In this document: positions 38,496 to 48,539 of the stretch, one piece after another
Numbering within the stretch: the stretch's first letter is position 1
Layout: every line of letters starts with the position of its first letter
From: an uncultured Gammaproteobacteria bacterium
GTDB taxonomy: Bacteria > Pseudomonadota > Gammaproteobacteria > Steroidobacterales > Woeseiaceae
Length of the DNA: 64,000 nt
Assembly: GCA_937899415.1 (NCBI GenBank)
Contig: CALBPI010000058.1
Location: 1-64,000, forward strand
Reading direction: 5' to 3'
Position numbers and translations under genes: made by a program
Notes under the pieces: model-generated
Databases searched by the model: none
What the model was told of the DNA's origin: nothing
The model's input: the letters and a program-made list of their open reading frames with translations, nothing else

Positions 38496-39367
38496 GCGGT
38501 GAGTGCGCCGATGCGCTCGCCCATGCGCAGCACGTCTCCGGCGACGAGTCCGTCGCGCCAGCTGGCGCCGCGCGGCGCCAGCAGGATGACGGTAGACCCC
38601 ATGTTGAACCAGCCCACCGTTTCGCCGCGCGCAAGCGGCAGCTCGGGGACGGGCAGGGGCAGCGCACGTTCATGGTAGCCGGCCGTCACGGCGCCGTGCC
38701 AGGTGGTCGTGATACTGCCCACGTTGAGCGCGCCGACCATGACCATCGCCATCGCTGAGTCGCCGTCGATGTGGAAGATGCGGCGTTCGTTGCGCGAGAA
38801 CAGCCGGGGCACGGCGGCAGCCGTCGCGCCGTTGACTGAGAACAGGCGACCGGGCACATGTCGGTGATCATGAATCGCGCCTGCGATGGGCATGTGAACG
38901 CGGTGGTAATCGTAGGGCGCGAGGTACACCGTCATGAAGCTGCCGCCGTCATACATCGCGGCCTGTGCGTCATCGTCGATGAGTTCGGCGATCGAGTAAC
39001 GGAAGCCCTTGGCCTGCACGAGACGTCCGTTTTCGATGGGCCCCAGCTGGCTGATGGCGCCATCACAGGGCGACACGATGACACCGGGTGCGTCATCAAT
39101 ATCACGGGCGCCGTCACGCAGTGTACGCGTGAAGAACGCGTTGAGGCTTGTGTAGTCTTCGGGCACACGACCCGCGGCTTCCCGGGTGTTGATGGAATAG
39201 CCACGTACAAGCCCGCGGATGAGCAGGTTCTTGAACCACTCGGCCTCACGCGAGGCAAACCACCCGATGAGACGCGTCAGCAGGATTTGCGGCAGGAAGT
39301 ACTGCAGCGCGATGAACAGACGGCTGCCGATGCCGAGTCGGTCCTTGTCGCTCGGAGCCGAAGTCAC
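38492..39367 (-). CDS. psd: Phosphatidylserine decarboxylase proenzyme
   Basis: Makes phosphatidylethanolamine at the inner membrane and cleaves itself to form a pyruvoyl group. The 291-residue product shows YTSLNAFFTRTLRDGAR, SPCDGAISQLG, the substrate segment YLAPYDYHRVHMPIAG and the self-cleavage site GWFNMGSTVILL. The usual Leu-Gly-Ser-Thr is Met-Gly-Ser-Thr, which keeps the essential Gly-Ser. Overlaps pcuC and epmA by 4 bases. Confidence 0.95.
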   Translation of the reverse strand: MTSAPSDKDRLGIGSRLFIALQYFLPQILLTRLIGWFASREAEWFKNLLIRGLVRGYSINTREAAGRVPEDYTSLNAFFTRTLRDGARDIDDAPGVIVSPCDGAISQLGPIENGRLVQAKGFRYSIAELIDDDAQAAMYDGGSFMTVYLAPYDYHRVHMPIAGAIHDHRHVPGRLFSVNGATAAAVPRLFSRNERRIFHIDGDSAMAMVMVGALNVGSITTTWHGAVTAGYHERALPLPVPELPLARGETVGWFNMGSTVILLAPRGASWRDGLVAGDVLRMGERIGALTA

Positions 39368-39819
39368 GGCGCGTCTGCCCAGGGGTTACTGCGCGCCACG
39401 GGGACTTCCACGGTCACGATGGGCGTACCCGCATTCGTAAGCGTGAGCTCGATGAACTCAACGCCCTCGAGCGCTGCGCGCGGATCGCCCAGCATGATGT
39501 GGTCTGCGCCTGGCGCGAGTATCGCGCGGCGACCCGGCGCGACCGTCAGTGACTCGATCGGGCGCATTTGCATACGCCCCTCGTTCATCTGTGTGGTGTG
39601 CAGGCTGGCGTCCCCGAACTGCGGGCTCGATACCCCGTCGATGACGATGGCGTCGCCGCCGTTGTTGACCACCTCGAGGTAGGCCGCGCTCATTTTGGCC
39701 CCGGGTGCGGGTGCGCGCATCCAGCCGCGTTCGACGGTCACAGCGGGACCCGTGTCCTTGCCCGAGCAGCCCGCCAACAGGGCGAGCGCGGCCAGCGCGG
39801 TGGCGACCTGCCGGATCAT
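39364..39819 (-). CDS. PCu(A)C-type copper chaperone lipoprotein
   Basis: A 151-residue periplasmic lipoprotein (lipobox LLAGCSG). The copper-binding pattern of PCu(A)C is visible: HTTQMNEGRMQMRPIE, then GADHIMLGD, giving the His/Met ligands. These chaperones deliver Cu(I) to the CuA or CuB centre of cytochrome oxidase together with Sco, which is the gene directly upstream (4-base overlap). Confidence 0.93.
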   Translation of the reverse strand: MIRQVATALAALALLAGCSGKDTGPAVTVERGWMRAPAPGAKMSAAYLEVVNNGGDAIVIDGVSSPQFGDASLHTTQMNEGRMQMRPIESLTVAPGRRAILAPGADHIMLGDPRAALEGVEFIELTLTNAGTPIVTVEVPVARSNPWADAP

Positions 39820-40424
39820 GATTCGGACTCCAGAATGGCAGCCAGGTCCTGCGCCAGCGCCGATACGTCGAACGGCGGGCTAAACACGGCGCGCAGATTG
39901 AGGTCGGGTCCGATCAACAACACGGCCCCCGTGTGGTCCATCGTGTAGCCGTCGCCTTCGAGAGGGACGCGTTGGTAGACAATACCGAGGTCACGCGCGA
40001 CAGCGGCAACCGCGTCAGGCGTGCCTGTGGCCCCTGTGATGCCCTGCCCAAAATATTGGGTGTACGTTGCGAGTCGTTCCACTGTGTCGTATTCGGGGTC
40101 TACGGTGACGAGAAGGATTTCCGGTGGCGTGAAGCCTTGTGCCGATAGGCGCTCGCGCGCGTTCGACAGCAGCTGCAATGTGGTCGGACAAATATCCGGA
40201 CACCGCGTGAAGCCGAAGAACACGAGCGACCACTGGCCGGTCATAGCGGCAGCGTCGAGCATGTCCGGGCCCGTGCCCTGCAAATTAAAGGGCGCCACGG
40301 CGCGCGGCGGCTCAAGCAGTGTACCCGTCGAGAGTGTCAGCGGCTCCGGGCGCAGCAATAAGCCTGCGGCAATACCGCCGGCGAATGCCAGCGCGGCTGC
40401 GGCGGCAAGTAGAGGTCTTGGCAT
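39816..40424 (-). CDS. SCO1/SenC family protein
   Basis: A 202-residue membrane-anchored thioredoxin-fold protein needed for cytochrome oxidase copper-centre assembly. The N-terminal anchor is LLAAAAALAFAGGIAAGLLL. The redox/copper Cys pair is FTRCPDICPTTLQLL and the copper His is in YTMDHTGAVLLIG. It is the first gene of the minus-strand run sco-pcuC-psd-epmA-msrC. Confidence 0.95.
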   Translation of the reverse strand: MPRPLLAAAAALAFAGGIAAGLLLRPEPLTLSTGTLLEPPRAVAPFNLQGTGPDMLDAAAMTGQWSLVFFGFTRCPDICPTTLQLLSNARERLSAQGFTPPEILLVTVDPEYDTVERLATYTQYFGQGITGATGTPDAVAAVARDLGIVYQRVPLEGDGYTMDHTGAVLLIGPDLNLRAVFSPPFDVSALAQDLAAILESES

Positions 40425-40481
40425 GTGGGTCGTGGTCGTCAGGGCGCGGTAGCGCTAGCCACCGGGCAGTTCACGGCCCGC

Positions 40482-40491
40482 TATTATCTCA
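40482..40491. promoter_or_regulatory. Possible divergent -10 region between sco and prmB
   Basis: On the minus strand an extended -10 (TGA then GATAAT, 40483-40491) could serve the sco operon. On the plus strand TATTAT (40482-40487) overlaps it and could serve prmB. No convincing -35 is visible for either, so the call rests on the AT-rich -10 alone. Confidence 0.35.
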
Positions 40492-40557
40492 TAACAGGCC
40501 CGGGGCGACCGATGATCGCAGTTGGACAGCAGCGGGACCGTGGCCTACCGTCGCGCC

Positions 40558-41532
40558 ATGTTCTCCCCTGAATCGATGTCCCGAGACCTTGCCGCCGCCG
40601 CCAGCGGCGCCGCGGTGCTCGAGCTGCTGACGCAGTGTTTTGCTGCAGCGCCCCTGGCGTACGGCCACGGCACCGACAATGCCGCCGATGAAGCCGCCTG
40701 GCTGTTTGCTGCGGTGGCCGGTGTTGATTACGCGGAAGCGGACTGGGTGGATCGGTTCGAGGCGGCGCTTGCGGCGCCGGCCGTCGATCTCGACATCGCG
40801 CGTATGGCGGCGCTGGCCGATCAGCGTGTGGCAACGCGGCAGCCGCTGGCCTACCTGTTGGGCGAGGCCTGGTTTGCAGGACTGCGATTTGAGGTGACCG
40901 CCGATGTGCTCGTGCCGCGCTCACCGATCGCGGAGCTCATTGCAGCCGGCTATGCGCCCTGGGTAAGGCCGTCCGAGGTGCGACGCGTCCTCGAGATCGG
41001 CACGGGTAGCGGATGCATTGCAATTGCAACGGCACTCGCGCTGCCCGATGCGCAGGTCGATGCCACTGACGTGTCACCGGGCGCACTGGCCGTTGCGCAA
41101 CGCAACGTCGCGCGCCACGGTGTCGTCGCGCGTGTACGGCTTGTGGCGTCGGACCTCTTCACCTCGGCGACGTTGGGTCGCTACGACCTTATCGTCACCA
41201 ATCCGCCTTACGTGGATGCCGGCGATATGGCGTCGCGACCCGCCGAGTTTCGGCACGAACCCGAACTGGGTTTGGCGGCGGGCGCCGATGGCCTGTCGAT
41301 CGTGCGCCGGCTGCTGGCGGAAGCGGGGTCGTACCTGGAGCCCGGCGGCGTGTTGATCTGCGAAGTCGGCAACAGCGCTGAGGCGTTGCAACAGGAGTAC
41401 GCCACGGTACCATTCACGTGGCTTACGTTTGAGCATGGTGGGCAGGGTGTCTTTGCTCTGACCCGTGAACAACTGGAAGAGCACGCCCCGGCGATTGCGG
41501 CTGCAGTCGGCCGCGGGTCAGAGAACACATGA
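40558..41532 (+). CDS. prmB: Ribosomal protein L3 N5-glutamine methyltransferase PrmB
   Basis: Methylates a Gln in ribosomal protein L3 using S-adenosylmethionine. The product shows [15 protein letters not shown] near the N-terminus, typical of PrmB rather than PrmC, then [14 protein letters not shown], the SAM site [17 protein letters not shown] and the Gln-binding motif [11 protein letters not shown]. The start is uncertain: TTG 40522, ATG 40558 or ATG 40576; none has a strong ribosome-binding site. It overlaps aroC by 4 bases. Confidence 0.93.
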   Translation: MFSPESMSRDLAAAASGAAVLELLTQCFAAAPLAYGHGTDNAADEAAWLFAAVAGVDYAEADWVDRFEAALAAPAVDLDIARMAALADQRVATRQPLAYLLGEAWFAGLRFEVTADVLVPRSPIAELIAAGYAPWVRPSEVRRVLEIGTGSGCIAIATALALPDAQVDATDVSPGALAVAQRNVARHGVVARVRLVASDLFTSATLGRYDLIVTNPPYVDAGDMASRPAEFRHEPELGLAAGADGLSIVRRLLAEAGSYLEPGGVLICEVGNSAEALQQEYATVPFTWLTFEHGGQGVFALTREQLEEHAPAIAAAVGRGSENT

Positions 41533-42632
41533 GCGGCAATACCTTTGGCACCCTGTTCCGGGTCACGACCTTTGGCGAGAGCCACGGCGTGGCGCTCGGC
41601 TGCATCGTGGACGGCTGTCCGCCCGGGCTTGAGCTTGATGCGGAGGACATCCAGAGCGAGCTCGAGCGCCGGCGCACGGGCAAGTCGCGTCACACGAGCC
41701 AGCGCAAGGAATCGGACGCGGTCCAGATCCTCTCGGGTACGTTCGAGGGACAAACCACGGGGACACCCATTGGGCTTGTGATCTACAACGAGGATCAGCG
41801 CTCGCGCGATTACTCAAAGATCAAGGACAAGTTCCGTCCCGGCCACGCGGACTACACCTATCTTCAGAAGTACGGTATCCGCGACTACCGCGGCGGCGGT
41901 CGCTCGTCGGCGCGCGAAACGGTGATGCGGGTGGCGGCGGGTGCGATCGCACGCAAGTACTTAAAGGAGCGGCTCGGCATCGAGGTCACAGGCTACGTGT
42001 CTCAGCTCGGGCCCATCGCGCTTGAGGCCAAGGACCTGTCGATCATCGACGACAACCCGTTCTTCTGCGCTGATCCCGACAGGCTCGTCGAGCTGTCCGA
42101 GTACATGGACGCACTGCGCCGTGACGGCGATTCGATCGGTGCGCGCATCACCTGCCTCGCGCGTGGTGTCCCGCCCGGGCTCGGTGAACCCGTGTTCGAC
42201 AAGCTGGGCGCGAGCCTGGCGCACGGGCTTATGAGCATCAACGCCGTGAAGGGTGTCGAGATCGGCGCCGGCTTCGGATCCGTTACGCAGCGTGGCTCGG
42301 AGCATCGCGACGAGATCGCGCCCGACGGGTTTGCCAAGAATGATGCGGGCGGCACGCTGGGCGGCATCTCTTCAGGGCAGGACCTCGTCGTGAGCATCGC
42401 GCTCAAGCCCACGTCGAGCATTACCAAACCCGGCCGCACCGTCGACACGGCGGGCCAGGAGACGGACATCGTCACGACGGGACGCCACGACCCCTGCGTC
42501 GGTCTGCGTGCCACACCCATTGCTGAGGCGATGGTGTGCCTGGTGCTGCTCGACCACTTCCTGCGGCACCGCGCGCAGAACGCGGACGTGACCTCGGAGA
42601 CCCCAGTGATTCCCGGCGAGCAGCAGTCATGA
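41529..42632 (+). CDS. aroC: Chorismate synthase
   Basis: Last step of the shikimate pathway: EPSP to chorismate with reduced FMN. The 367-residue product shows [35 protein letters not shown], the signature [20 protein letters not shown] and [18 protein letters not shown]. It is coupled to prmB upstream and asd downstream by ATGA overlaps. Confidence 0.97.
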   Translation: MSGNTFGTLFRVTTFGESHGVALGCIVDGCPPGLELDAEDIQSELERRRTGKSRHTSQRKESDAVQILSGTFEGQTTGTPIGLVIYNEDQRSRDYSKIKDKFRPGHADYTYLQKYGIRDYRGGGRSSARETVMRVAAGAIARKYLKERLGIEVTGYVSQLGPIALEAKDLSIIDDNPFFCADPDRLVELSEYMDALRRDGDSIGARITCLARGVPPGLGEPVFDKLGASLAHGLMSINAVKGVEIGAGFGSVTQRGSEHRDEIAPDGFAKNDAGGTLGGISSGQDLVVSIALKPTSSITKPGRTVDTAGQETDIVTTGRHDPCVGLRATPIAEAMVCLVLLDHFLRHRAQNADVTSETPVIPGEQQS

Positions 42633-43651
42633 GTACCACGGATATTGATATCGCCGTTGTGGGCGCAACGGGTGCCGTGGGTGAGGTCATGCTGTCGATC
42701 CTCGCCGAGCGGGATTTCACGAGCGGCGCTGTGCACGTGCTGGCCAGCGAGCGGTCCGTCGGCAAGCGCGTCGAGTACGGCGATCGCAACCTGCGCGTGG
42801 CGGATCTGGCGACCTTTGATTTCTCGACGGTGCGTCTGGCGCTGTTTTCAGCCGGTGGGTCCGTCTCGGCCGAGTACGCGCCGCGCGCGGCCGAAGCGGG
42901 CTGCGTTGTCGTCGACAACACCTCGCACTTTCGCTACGACGACGACGTGCCGCTCGTGGTCGCCGAGGTCAACCCCGATGCGCTCTCGGGCTTTGCCGCG
43001 CGCAACATCATTGCCAACCCCAACTGCTCGACGATGCAGATGCTCGTCGCGCTCAAGCCCATTTACGCCGCGGCCGGCAGCGCACGCATCAACGTGGCCA
43101 CCTACCTGGCGGTTTCAGGGGCGGGCCGGCCAGCCATCGAAAAACTGGCGGGGCAGACGGCGGCTTTGCTCAATGCCAAGCCGCGCGAGCTCGAGGACGG
43201 CGAGAAGCAGACTGCCTTCAATGCACTGCCGCATATCGACCGCTTCGAGGACAACGGCTACACACGCGAAGAAATGAAGTTTGTCTGGGAGACGCGCTAA
43301 ATCCTCGACGATGCGGATATTCAGGTCAATCCGACCGCCGTGCGCATCCCGGTGTTTTTTGGGCATTCCGAGGCCGTGCACCTTGAGACCCGAGAGCCCA
43401 TCGAAATCGACCAAGTTCGTGAATTACTTCACAAAGCGCCCGGCGTGACCGTACTCGACAAGCACGAGTTGGGCGGATATCCGACACCCGTCACAGAAGC
43501 GGCAGGCACCGATCCTGTATTTATTGGCAGAATTCGAGGCGACATAAGCCACCCACGCGGTATTAACTTGTGGATCGTCTCTGACAACATTCGTAAGGGC
43601 GCGGCTCTAAATAGCGTGCAAATCGCTGAAATATTGGTCAAAAATCATTTA
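42629..43651 (+). pseudogene. asd: Aspartate-semialdehyde dehydrogenase, interrupted by an in-frame TAA
   Basis: Asd makes aspartate semialdehyde for lysine, diaminopimelate, threonine and methionine. The N-terminal NADP motif is IAVVGATGAVGEVML and the active Cys is in NPNCSTMQMLVALKP. At 43298-43300 the frame reads WETR-TAA-ILDD, where the family usually has Lys, so one base change (AAA to TAA) explains it. The same frame then continues with RIPVFFGHSEAVHLETREP (catalytic His), GRIRGDISHPRGINLW and RKGAALNSVQIAEILVKNHL. Related proteins normally end at about KHYL, yet here TAT follows and the frame stays open to 43903. The 3' part (about 43400-43650) is less GC-rich than the rest. The 223-residue product lacks the catalytic His. 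Confidence 0.85.
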
Positions 43652-43662
43652 TATGCTATCTT
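43634..43662 (+). promoter_or_regulatory. Candidate sigma-70 promoter for fimV
   Basis: TTGGTC (43634-43639) and TATCTT (43657-43662) are separated by 17 bases in an AT-rich patch that overlaps the end of asd. The leader would be about 80 bases before the fimV ATG. The match to consensus is moderate. Confidence 0.35.
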
Positions 43663-43751
43663 CGGCCGCGGTTTGGGGCGGACACCCGCTGGCCCTGGGT
43701 GGCGGCGTGATCGAGAAACAGCCCGGCAGGCGTCCGGGCCGGAGAAAAACT

Positions 43752-46700
43752 ATGCATCGTTGGTTGGCCGCACTCGTGTTTGCGGCGTGTCTCCTTGCAG
43801 CACAGGGCGCTCAGGCGCTCGGTCTCGGCGAGATCACGACCCGCTCGGCCCTGAACGAGCCCATGGACGCGGAAATTGCGCTGCTTGGCGCAACTCCGGA
43901 TGAACTGACGACGCTGGAGGTGAGACTCGCCTCGCGCGACACGTTTGACCGCTACGGCATCGATAAACCCGCGTTTCTCAACGACTTTCGCTTCAAGCTG
44001 CGCGGCGGTGCCAACCCCGCCATCGAAATCACGTCGTCGCAGCCCGTAACCGACCCCTTTGTCACCATGCTCGTGGAGGCCGTCTGGCCCCGCGGCCGTT
44101 TGCTGCGCGAATACACGATCCTGCTCGACCCGCCGACCTACGCGGCGCCGCAGGCTCAGACAACAGCGCCGGCGCCCGTACGACGCACGCCGCCGCCCCA
44201 GCGCGAGAGCCGCTCAAGCGGCGCGGTACAGCGCTCGAGCGCTCCGCCGCCCGCGCGCCTCGAAGGCGACGAGTATCGCGTACAGCGCAATGACACCCTC
44301 TGGGAGATCGCCGAGCGCGTTCGTCCCGACGAGAGCGTCTCGATCAACCAGGTCATGCTGGCCATTTTCGAGGCCAATCCGCAGGCCTTCGACGGCAACA
44401 TCAACCGACTCAACGCGGGCGCTGTCCTGCGGCTGCCGAGCTCGGACTCGTTGTACAACGTCAACCGCTCCGCTGCGTTGCAGGAAGTGCGTCGCCAGAT
44501 GCAGGACTGGCGTGGCGACAGCAGCGGCACGCTCGTCCTGACTCCGCCCGAGGAGGGCGCGGGCGTATCGGGACCGAGCACGGCAGGCACGCGCCCCGTG
44601 ACGACGGGTACGAGTACCGCTTCGAGCGCCGAGCTTGAGCGACTGCGCCGCGAGCTCGCGGAACGCGATCGCCAGCTCCAGATTCAGAATGAGGAAATGG
44701 CCCGGCTGCAGCAGCAGCTTGCGAGCCAGGAAGCAGCCACAGCGGCCGCCGCTGAGGCCGCTGAAGAAGCCCCCGTTTCCACGCAGGACCTCTACGCAGA
44801 CGATGCGGCCGACGACGACGCGGACGCGACAGCAGCCGACGCCGGTGACGACACGACCGACGGCGCGGCCGACGGTATCTTTGCCGAATCGGGTGACGCT
44901 GCAGACACCACCACGGCAGCCGACACCACGGATGACACCGCGGACGACACCGCAGACGATGCTGCTGAGGAAGCGACCACACGCACGGCCCCCGCCGCTG
45001 TTGTGACCACGCCCGAAGAGCCCTCGCTCTTCGAGAGCCTGTTGAACAACGTCTACGCCTGGGTGATTGCCGGCGTGGCACTTCTTGGTGGTGTCGCGTT
45101 CTTTTTCGCGCGCCGTAGCGGGTCCGATGACGACCCGACGGGCACCTGGGAGGCACTGGATTCCGCCGACCTCGAAGACCTTGATGGCACGCTCGCCGCG
45201 ACCGGCCGCCTGCGCGACATTGGCTCGGCGAAGCGTGTCGACACGTCGACCACGGCCGAACAACCGGCACTCGACTCCACGGACAGTTTCGAAGCAACGG
45301 CACCGGTCGACGAGATCGAGCCGACGGCCGAAGCCGAGACGATCGGCGACGACGATGACACGAGCGCCAGCTACTCGCTGGACGATACCTTCAGTTCAGA
45401 AACGGCGATCAACCTCGACCAGTCTGATCCGCTCGCTGAAGCTGATTTCCACATGGCCTATGGTCTCTACGATCAGGCTGCCGATCTCGTGAAAGGCGCG
45501 CTGGCCGTTGATCCCTCGGACAACCGACTCAAGGCCAAGCTCGCCGAGATCTACTTTGTCTGGGGCAACCAGGACGGGTTCGTTGCGGCTGCCGAAGACC
45601 TGAAGTCAGGCGTCGACGCCAGCGACCCGGAATGGAACAAGGTCGTCATCATGGGCCAGCAGATTGCGCCCGCCCACGCGCTGTTCAGCGGCGCCGTGGC
45701 CAGCTCTGAAGGCGGCGATCTCGATCTGTCACTCGACGAAACGCGCGCCACGCCCGCTTCGATCGACGCCGAAATTGGTGGCGACGATGACGGCTTCGGC
45801 GAGGTCTTTGACACCGCGAGTGCGGATTCGGACGACGATGGCACCGTTGAACAAGTGGCGGCGGACATCAGCGGCATCGACTTTGAGTTTGATGAGTCGA
45901 TGGTGTCTGACGAGGACAAGGCGGCTGCGGGCGACACGAGTGCGTCAGGCGTCGACTTTGAATTCGACGGTGACGCGCTGGAAGACGGCACGATCGAACA
46001 GCCTGTGGATCTTGGCGATCTCGGCGGTGTCGACGAGGGCTCGGCAACGGCCGAGATCGACATCTCCGACCTCGACCTCGATACCGGTGACCTCGAGTCG
46101 TCGCTGGGCGATGCCGCTGACGACATCTCGGGCGACCTGCTTGAAGCGACGGGCGTGACTTCCGTACTGCCGGATGACTTCAAAGTGAGCCTGCCCGACG
46201 CGCCGGCTGACGATGAGGAAACGGTACTGGCGGACACGAGCGCCTTCTCGGATGCGACGCTGGAGATGCCGTCGGACGGCGCCAATGACGCAACCAGCGA
46301 AATGCCGGCCATCGATGCCACGAGCGAGATGCCGTCCTTCGACGAAACGGATGCGGGTGACGCCACGGCGATCCGCCCCGCGGGCGCGATCGGCGACGTC
46401 GACCTTGACGTGGCCGACCTCACCACGGAACTGGCCGTCGATGATCTCGGCGACGCTGATGCAACGCGTGAGCAGCCGCAGGTCGATGCCGGCTCGACGC
46501 TGTTTTCCGAAGAAGTGTTCGCGGGCGACGAGAGTGTTGATCCCGAGGCGGACACGGGCCTGAACCTGGCCATCGATGGCGAGGACACGGGTAACACCAA
46601 TGTGGCCGAAGTGGGCACCAAACTCGACCTGGCCCGCGCCTACGTCGACATGGGTGACCCCGATGGCGCACGCAGCATCCTCGAAGAGGTGCTGCAGGAA

Positions 46701-46754
46701 GGTGACGACGAGCAGAAGGGCGAAGCCCAGAAGCTGCTCGACAGCCTCGGCTGA
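43752..46754 (+). CDS. fimV: FimV, polar landmark / type IV pilus assembly protein
   Basis: 1000 residues from ATG 43752 (GGAGAA upstream). Signal peptide (WLAALVFAACLLAAQGAQA), FimV N-terminal domain (LGEITTRSALNEPMDAEIALLG), LysM at about 173-222 (YRVQRNDTLWEIAERV), coiled coil at about 293-340 (LERLRRELAERDRQLQIQNE), membrane segment at about 436-457, then a very acidic cytoplasmic region with repeated motifs, and a TPR-like end (953-1000, TKLDLARAYVDMGDPDGARS). FimV binds peptidoglycan through LysM and organises the pole for pili and chemotaxis. The place between asd and truA is classic. Many Asp/Glu residues and SEMP-type repeats make the middle low in complexity. Confidence 0.95.
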   Translation: MHRWLAALVFAACLLAAQGAQALGLGEITTRSALNEPMDAEIALLGATPDELTTLEVRLASRDTFDRYGIDKPAFLNDFRFKLRGGANPAIEITSSQPVTDPFVTMLVEAVWPRGRLLREYTILLDPPTYAAPQAQTTAPAPVRRTPPPQRESRSSGAVQRSSAPPPARLEGDEYRVQRNDTLWEIAERVRPDESVSINQVMLAIFEANPQAFDGNINRLNAGAVLRLPSSDSLYNVNRSAALQEVRRQMQDWRGDSSGTLVLTPPEEGAGVSGPSTAGTRPVTTGTSTASSAELERLRRELAERDRQLQIQNEEMARLQQQLASQEAATAAAAEAAEEAPVSTQDLYADDAADDDADATAADAGDDTTDGAADGIFAESGDAADTTTAADTTDDTADDTADDAAEEATTRTAPAAVVTTPEEPSLFESLLNNVYAWVIAGVALLGGVAFFFARRSGSDDDPTGTWEALDSADLEDLDGTLAATGRLRDIGSAKRVDTSTTAEQPALDSTDSFEATAPVDEIEPTAEAETIGDDDDTSASYSLDDTFSSETAINLDQSDPLAEADFHMAYGLYDQAADLVKGALAVDPSDNRLKAKLAEIYFVWGNQDGFVAAAEDLKSGVDASDPEWNKVVIMGQQIAPAHALFSGAVASSEGGDLDLSLDETRATPASIDAEIGGDDDGFGEVFDTASADSDDDGTVEQVAADISGIDFEFDESMVSDEDKAAAGDTSASGVDFEFDGDALEDGTIEQPVDLGDLGGVDEGSATAEIDISDLDLDTGDLESSLGDAADDISGDLLEATGVTSVLPDDFKVSLPDAPADDEETVLADTSAFSDATLEMPSDGANDATSEMPAIDATSEMPSFDETDAGDATAIRPAGAIGDVDLDVADLTTELAVDDLGDADATREQPQVDAGSTLFSEEVFAGDESVDPEADTGLNLAIDGEDTGNTNVAEVGTKLDLARAYVDMGDPDGARSILEEVLQEGDDEQKGEAQKLLDSLG

Positions 46755-46771
46755 GGCCGGCTACCCGCCAC

Positions 46772-47611
46772 GTGCCCCGTATCGCGCTCGGCGTCGAATA
46801 CGACGGCACCCGCTTCTGCGGCTGGCAACGCCAGGATCACTGCGAATCGGTTCAGGGCGCGCTCGAGCGCGCCCTCTCCGTTGTGGCCAACGAAGACATC
46901 ACCGTGCACTGCGCCGGGCGCACAGACACCGGTGTGCACGGCACAGGGCAAGTCGTGCATTTCGACTGCGCGGCGGAGCGCCCGCCTGATGCCTGGATTC
47001 TCGGTGGTAACAGCAATCTGCCCGACGATGTCGCCATTCGCTGGTCCCGTCGTGTCGACGATGCGTTTCACGCGCGATTCGATGCCATCGAGCGCCGCTA
47101 CCGCTACCTGATTCTCACGGGCCGCAGCCGCAGTGCGCTGTACGCGCATCGGGCCTGGTGGATCCACGAAAGCCTCGACGCCGATGCCATGCAGGCCGCG
47201 TCGGCACCGCTGGTGGGCGAGCACGATTTCACGTCGTTCCGCGCTGCGGGCTGTCAGTCGAATTCACCCATTCGTGACCTGCGCCAGATCCGCGTCCGGC
47301 AGCATGGCGACTGGATCGTCATTGACGTGGCCGCCAACGCGTTTCTCATGCACATGGTTCGCAACATGGTTGGGCTGCTGCGCGTGGCGGGCCGCGGTGA
47401 GGCCGACGCGGCCGCCGTGGCCGACCTCCTGTCGGCGCGTGATCGAACGCTGAGCGCCGCGGCGGCACCATCGTGCGGCTTGTACCTCACCGAGGTGCAC
47501 TACGCCGAGTCGCATGGCGTCCCATGCCCGGTTCCCGATGATGCGCTGGCGCCCAAGCTGCCTCTGATTCCGGGCCGTGGTGTGACGGCTGCGTCCGGCG
47601 AATTGCGGTAG
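46772..47611 (+). CDS. truA: tRNA pseudouridine(38-40) synthase
   Basis: TruA modifies the tRNA anticodon stem. The 279-residue product starts [20 protein letters not shown] and has the catalytic Asp in [13 protein letters not shown], then [16 protein letters not shown] and [14 protein letters not shown]. The GTG start lies 17 bases after fimV, as in other gammaproteobacteria. Confidence 0.97.
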   Translation: MPRIALGVEYDGTRFCGWQRQDHCESVQGALERALSVVANEDITVHCAGRTDTGVHGTGQVVHFDCAAERPPDAWILGGNSNLPDDVAIRWSRRVDDAFHARFDAIERRYRYLILTGRSRSALYAHRAWWIHESLDADAMQAASAPLVGEHDFTSFRAAGCQSNSPIRDLRQIRVRQHGDWIVIDVAANAFLMHMVRNMVGLLRVAGRGEADAAAVADLLSARDRTLSAAAAPSCGLYLTEVHYAESHGVPCPVPDDALAPKLPLIPGRGVTAASGELR

Positions 47612-47621
47612 ACTGCGCGCC

Positions 47622-48539
47622 ATGAGTTGGTTTGAAAAAATCATGCCGTCGCGTATCACGACCGAGCGACGGACAAAGTCGGTCCCCGAAGGCCTCTGGA
47701 TTCAGTGCCCGCACTGCAGCGCGCAACTCTACCGTGCCGAACTCGCGCGAAACATGTTGGTGTGCCCCAAGTGCGGCCACCATATGCGCATGGGCGCACG
47801 TGACCGCTTGCGAACCTTTTTTGATGAGGGTGCGTTTACGGAAATCGGCGAGAACTTGCAGCCGCAGGATCCGCTCAAGTTTCGCGATAGCAAGCGCTAC
47901 AAAGACCGCATTGTTCAGGCGCAGAAGAACACGGACGAGCAGGACGCGCTGATAGCGGCGCACGGCGAGTTATTCGGTATGCCCGTCGCCGCCGCGGCAT
48001 TCGAGTTCAAGTTTATGGGTGGCTCCATGGGTGCCGTCGTCGGCGAGCGATTCCGACTCGCGGCAAAGCACGCGCTCGAGAACAAAACGCCGCTCGTGTC
48101 GTTCTCGGCGAGCGGTGGCGCACGTATGCAGGAGGCGCTGTTCTCGTTGTTTCAGATGGCGAAAACGAGTGCGGCGCTGGCCGAGTTGTCCGAAGCGGGT
48201 GTGCCCTACATTTCGGTGCTCACCGACCCGACGACGGGCGGCGTGTCGGCCAGCCTCGCGATGCTTGGTGACATCAACATCGGCGAACCGCGCGCGCTCA
48301 TCGGTTTTGCGGGCCGCCGTGTCATCGAGCAAACGGTTCGTGAGACCTTGCCCGAAGGCTTCCAGCGCAGTGAGTTCCTGCTTGATCACGGGGCAATCGA
48401 CATGGTTGTCGACCGTCGCGAGATGCGTGAGCAGATCGCGGACCTGATCCGCAAGATGACGCAACGTCCCGCGCGTCTCAGTGAAGACACGGCGACACTC
48501 AAGGCGCTCGATCTCAGTGAGCAGGACGCCGCCGACTGA
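47622..48539 (+). CDS. accD: Acetyl-CoA carboxylase carboxyltransferase subunit beta
   Basis: First committed step of fatty acid synthesis, with AccA as partner. The 305-residue product has the four-Cys zinc ribbon ([24 protein letters not shown]) and the crotonase-type site ([42 protein letters not shown]). AccA is not in the window. The 3' end overlaps folC by 23 bases. Confidence 0.97.
   Translation: MSWFEKIMPSRITTERRTKSVPEGLWIQCPHCSAQLYRAELARNMLVCPKCGHHMRMGARDRLRTFFDEGAFTEIGENLQPQDPLKFRDSKRYKDRIVQAQKNTDEQDALIAAHGELFGMPVAAAAFEFKFMGGSMGAVVGERFRLAAKHALENKTPLVSFSASGGARMQEALFSLFQMAKTSAALAELSEAGVPYISVLTDPTTGGVSASLAMLGDINIGEPRALIGFAGRRVIEQTVRETLPEGFQRSEFLLDHGAIDMVVDRREMREQIADLIRKMTQRPARLSEDTATLKALDLSEQDAAD

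Noticed and set aside
42629-43903. Programmed readthrough of the asd TAA
   Set aside because: No signal known to promote readthrough is visible and the stop is best explained by a single substitution; kept only as a point for checking read data.
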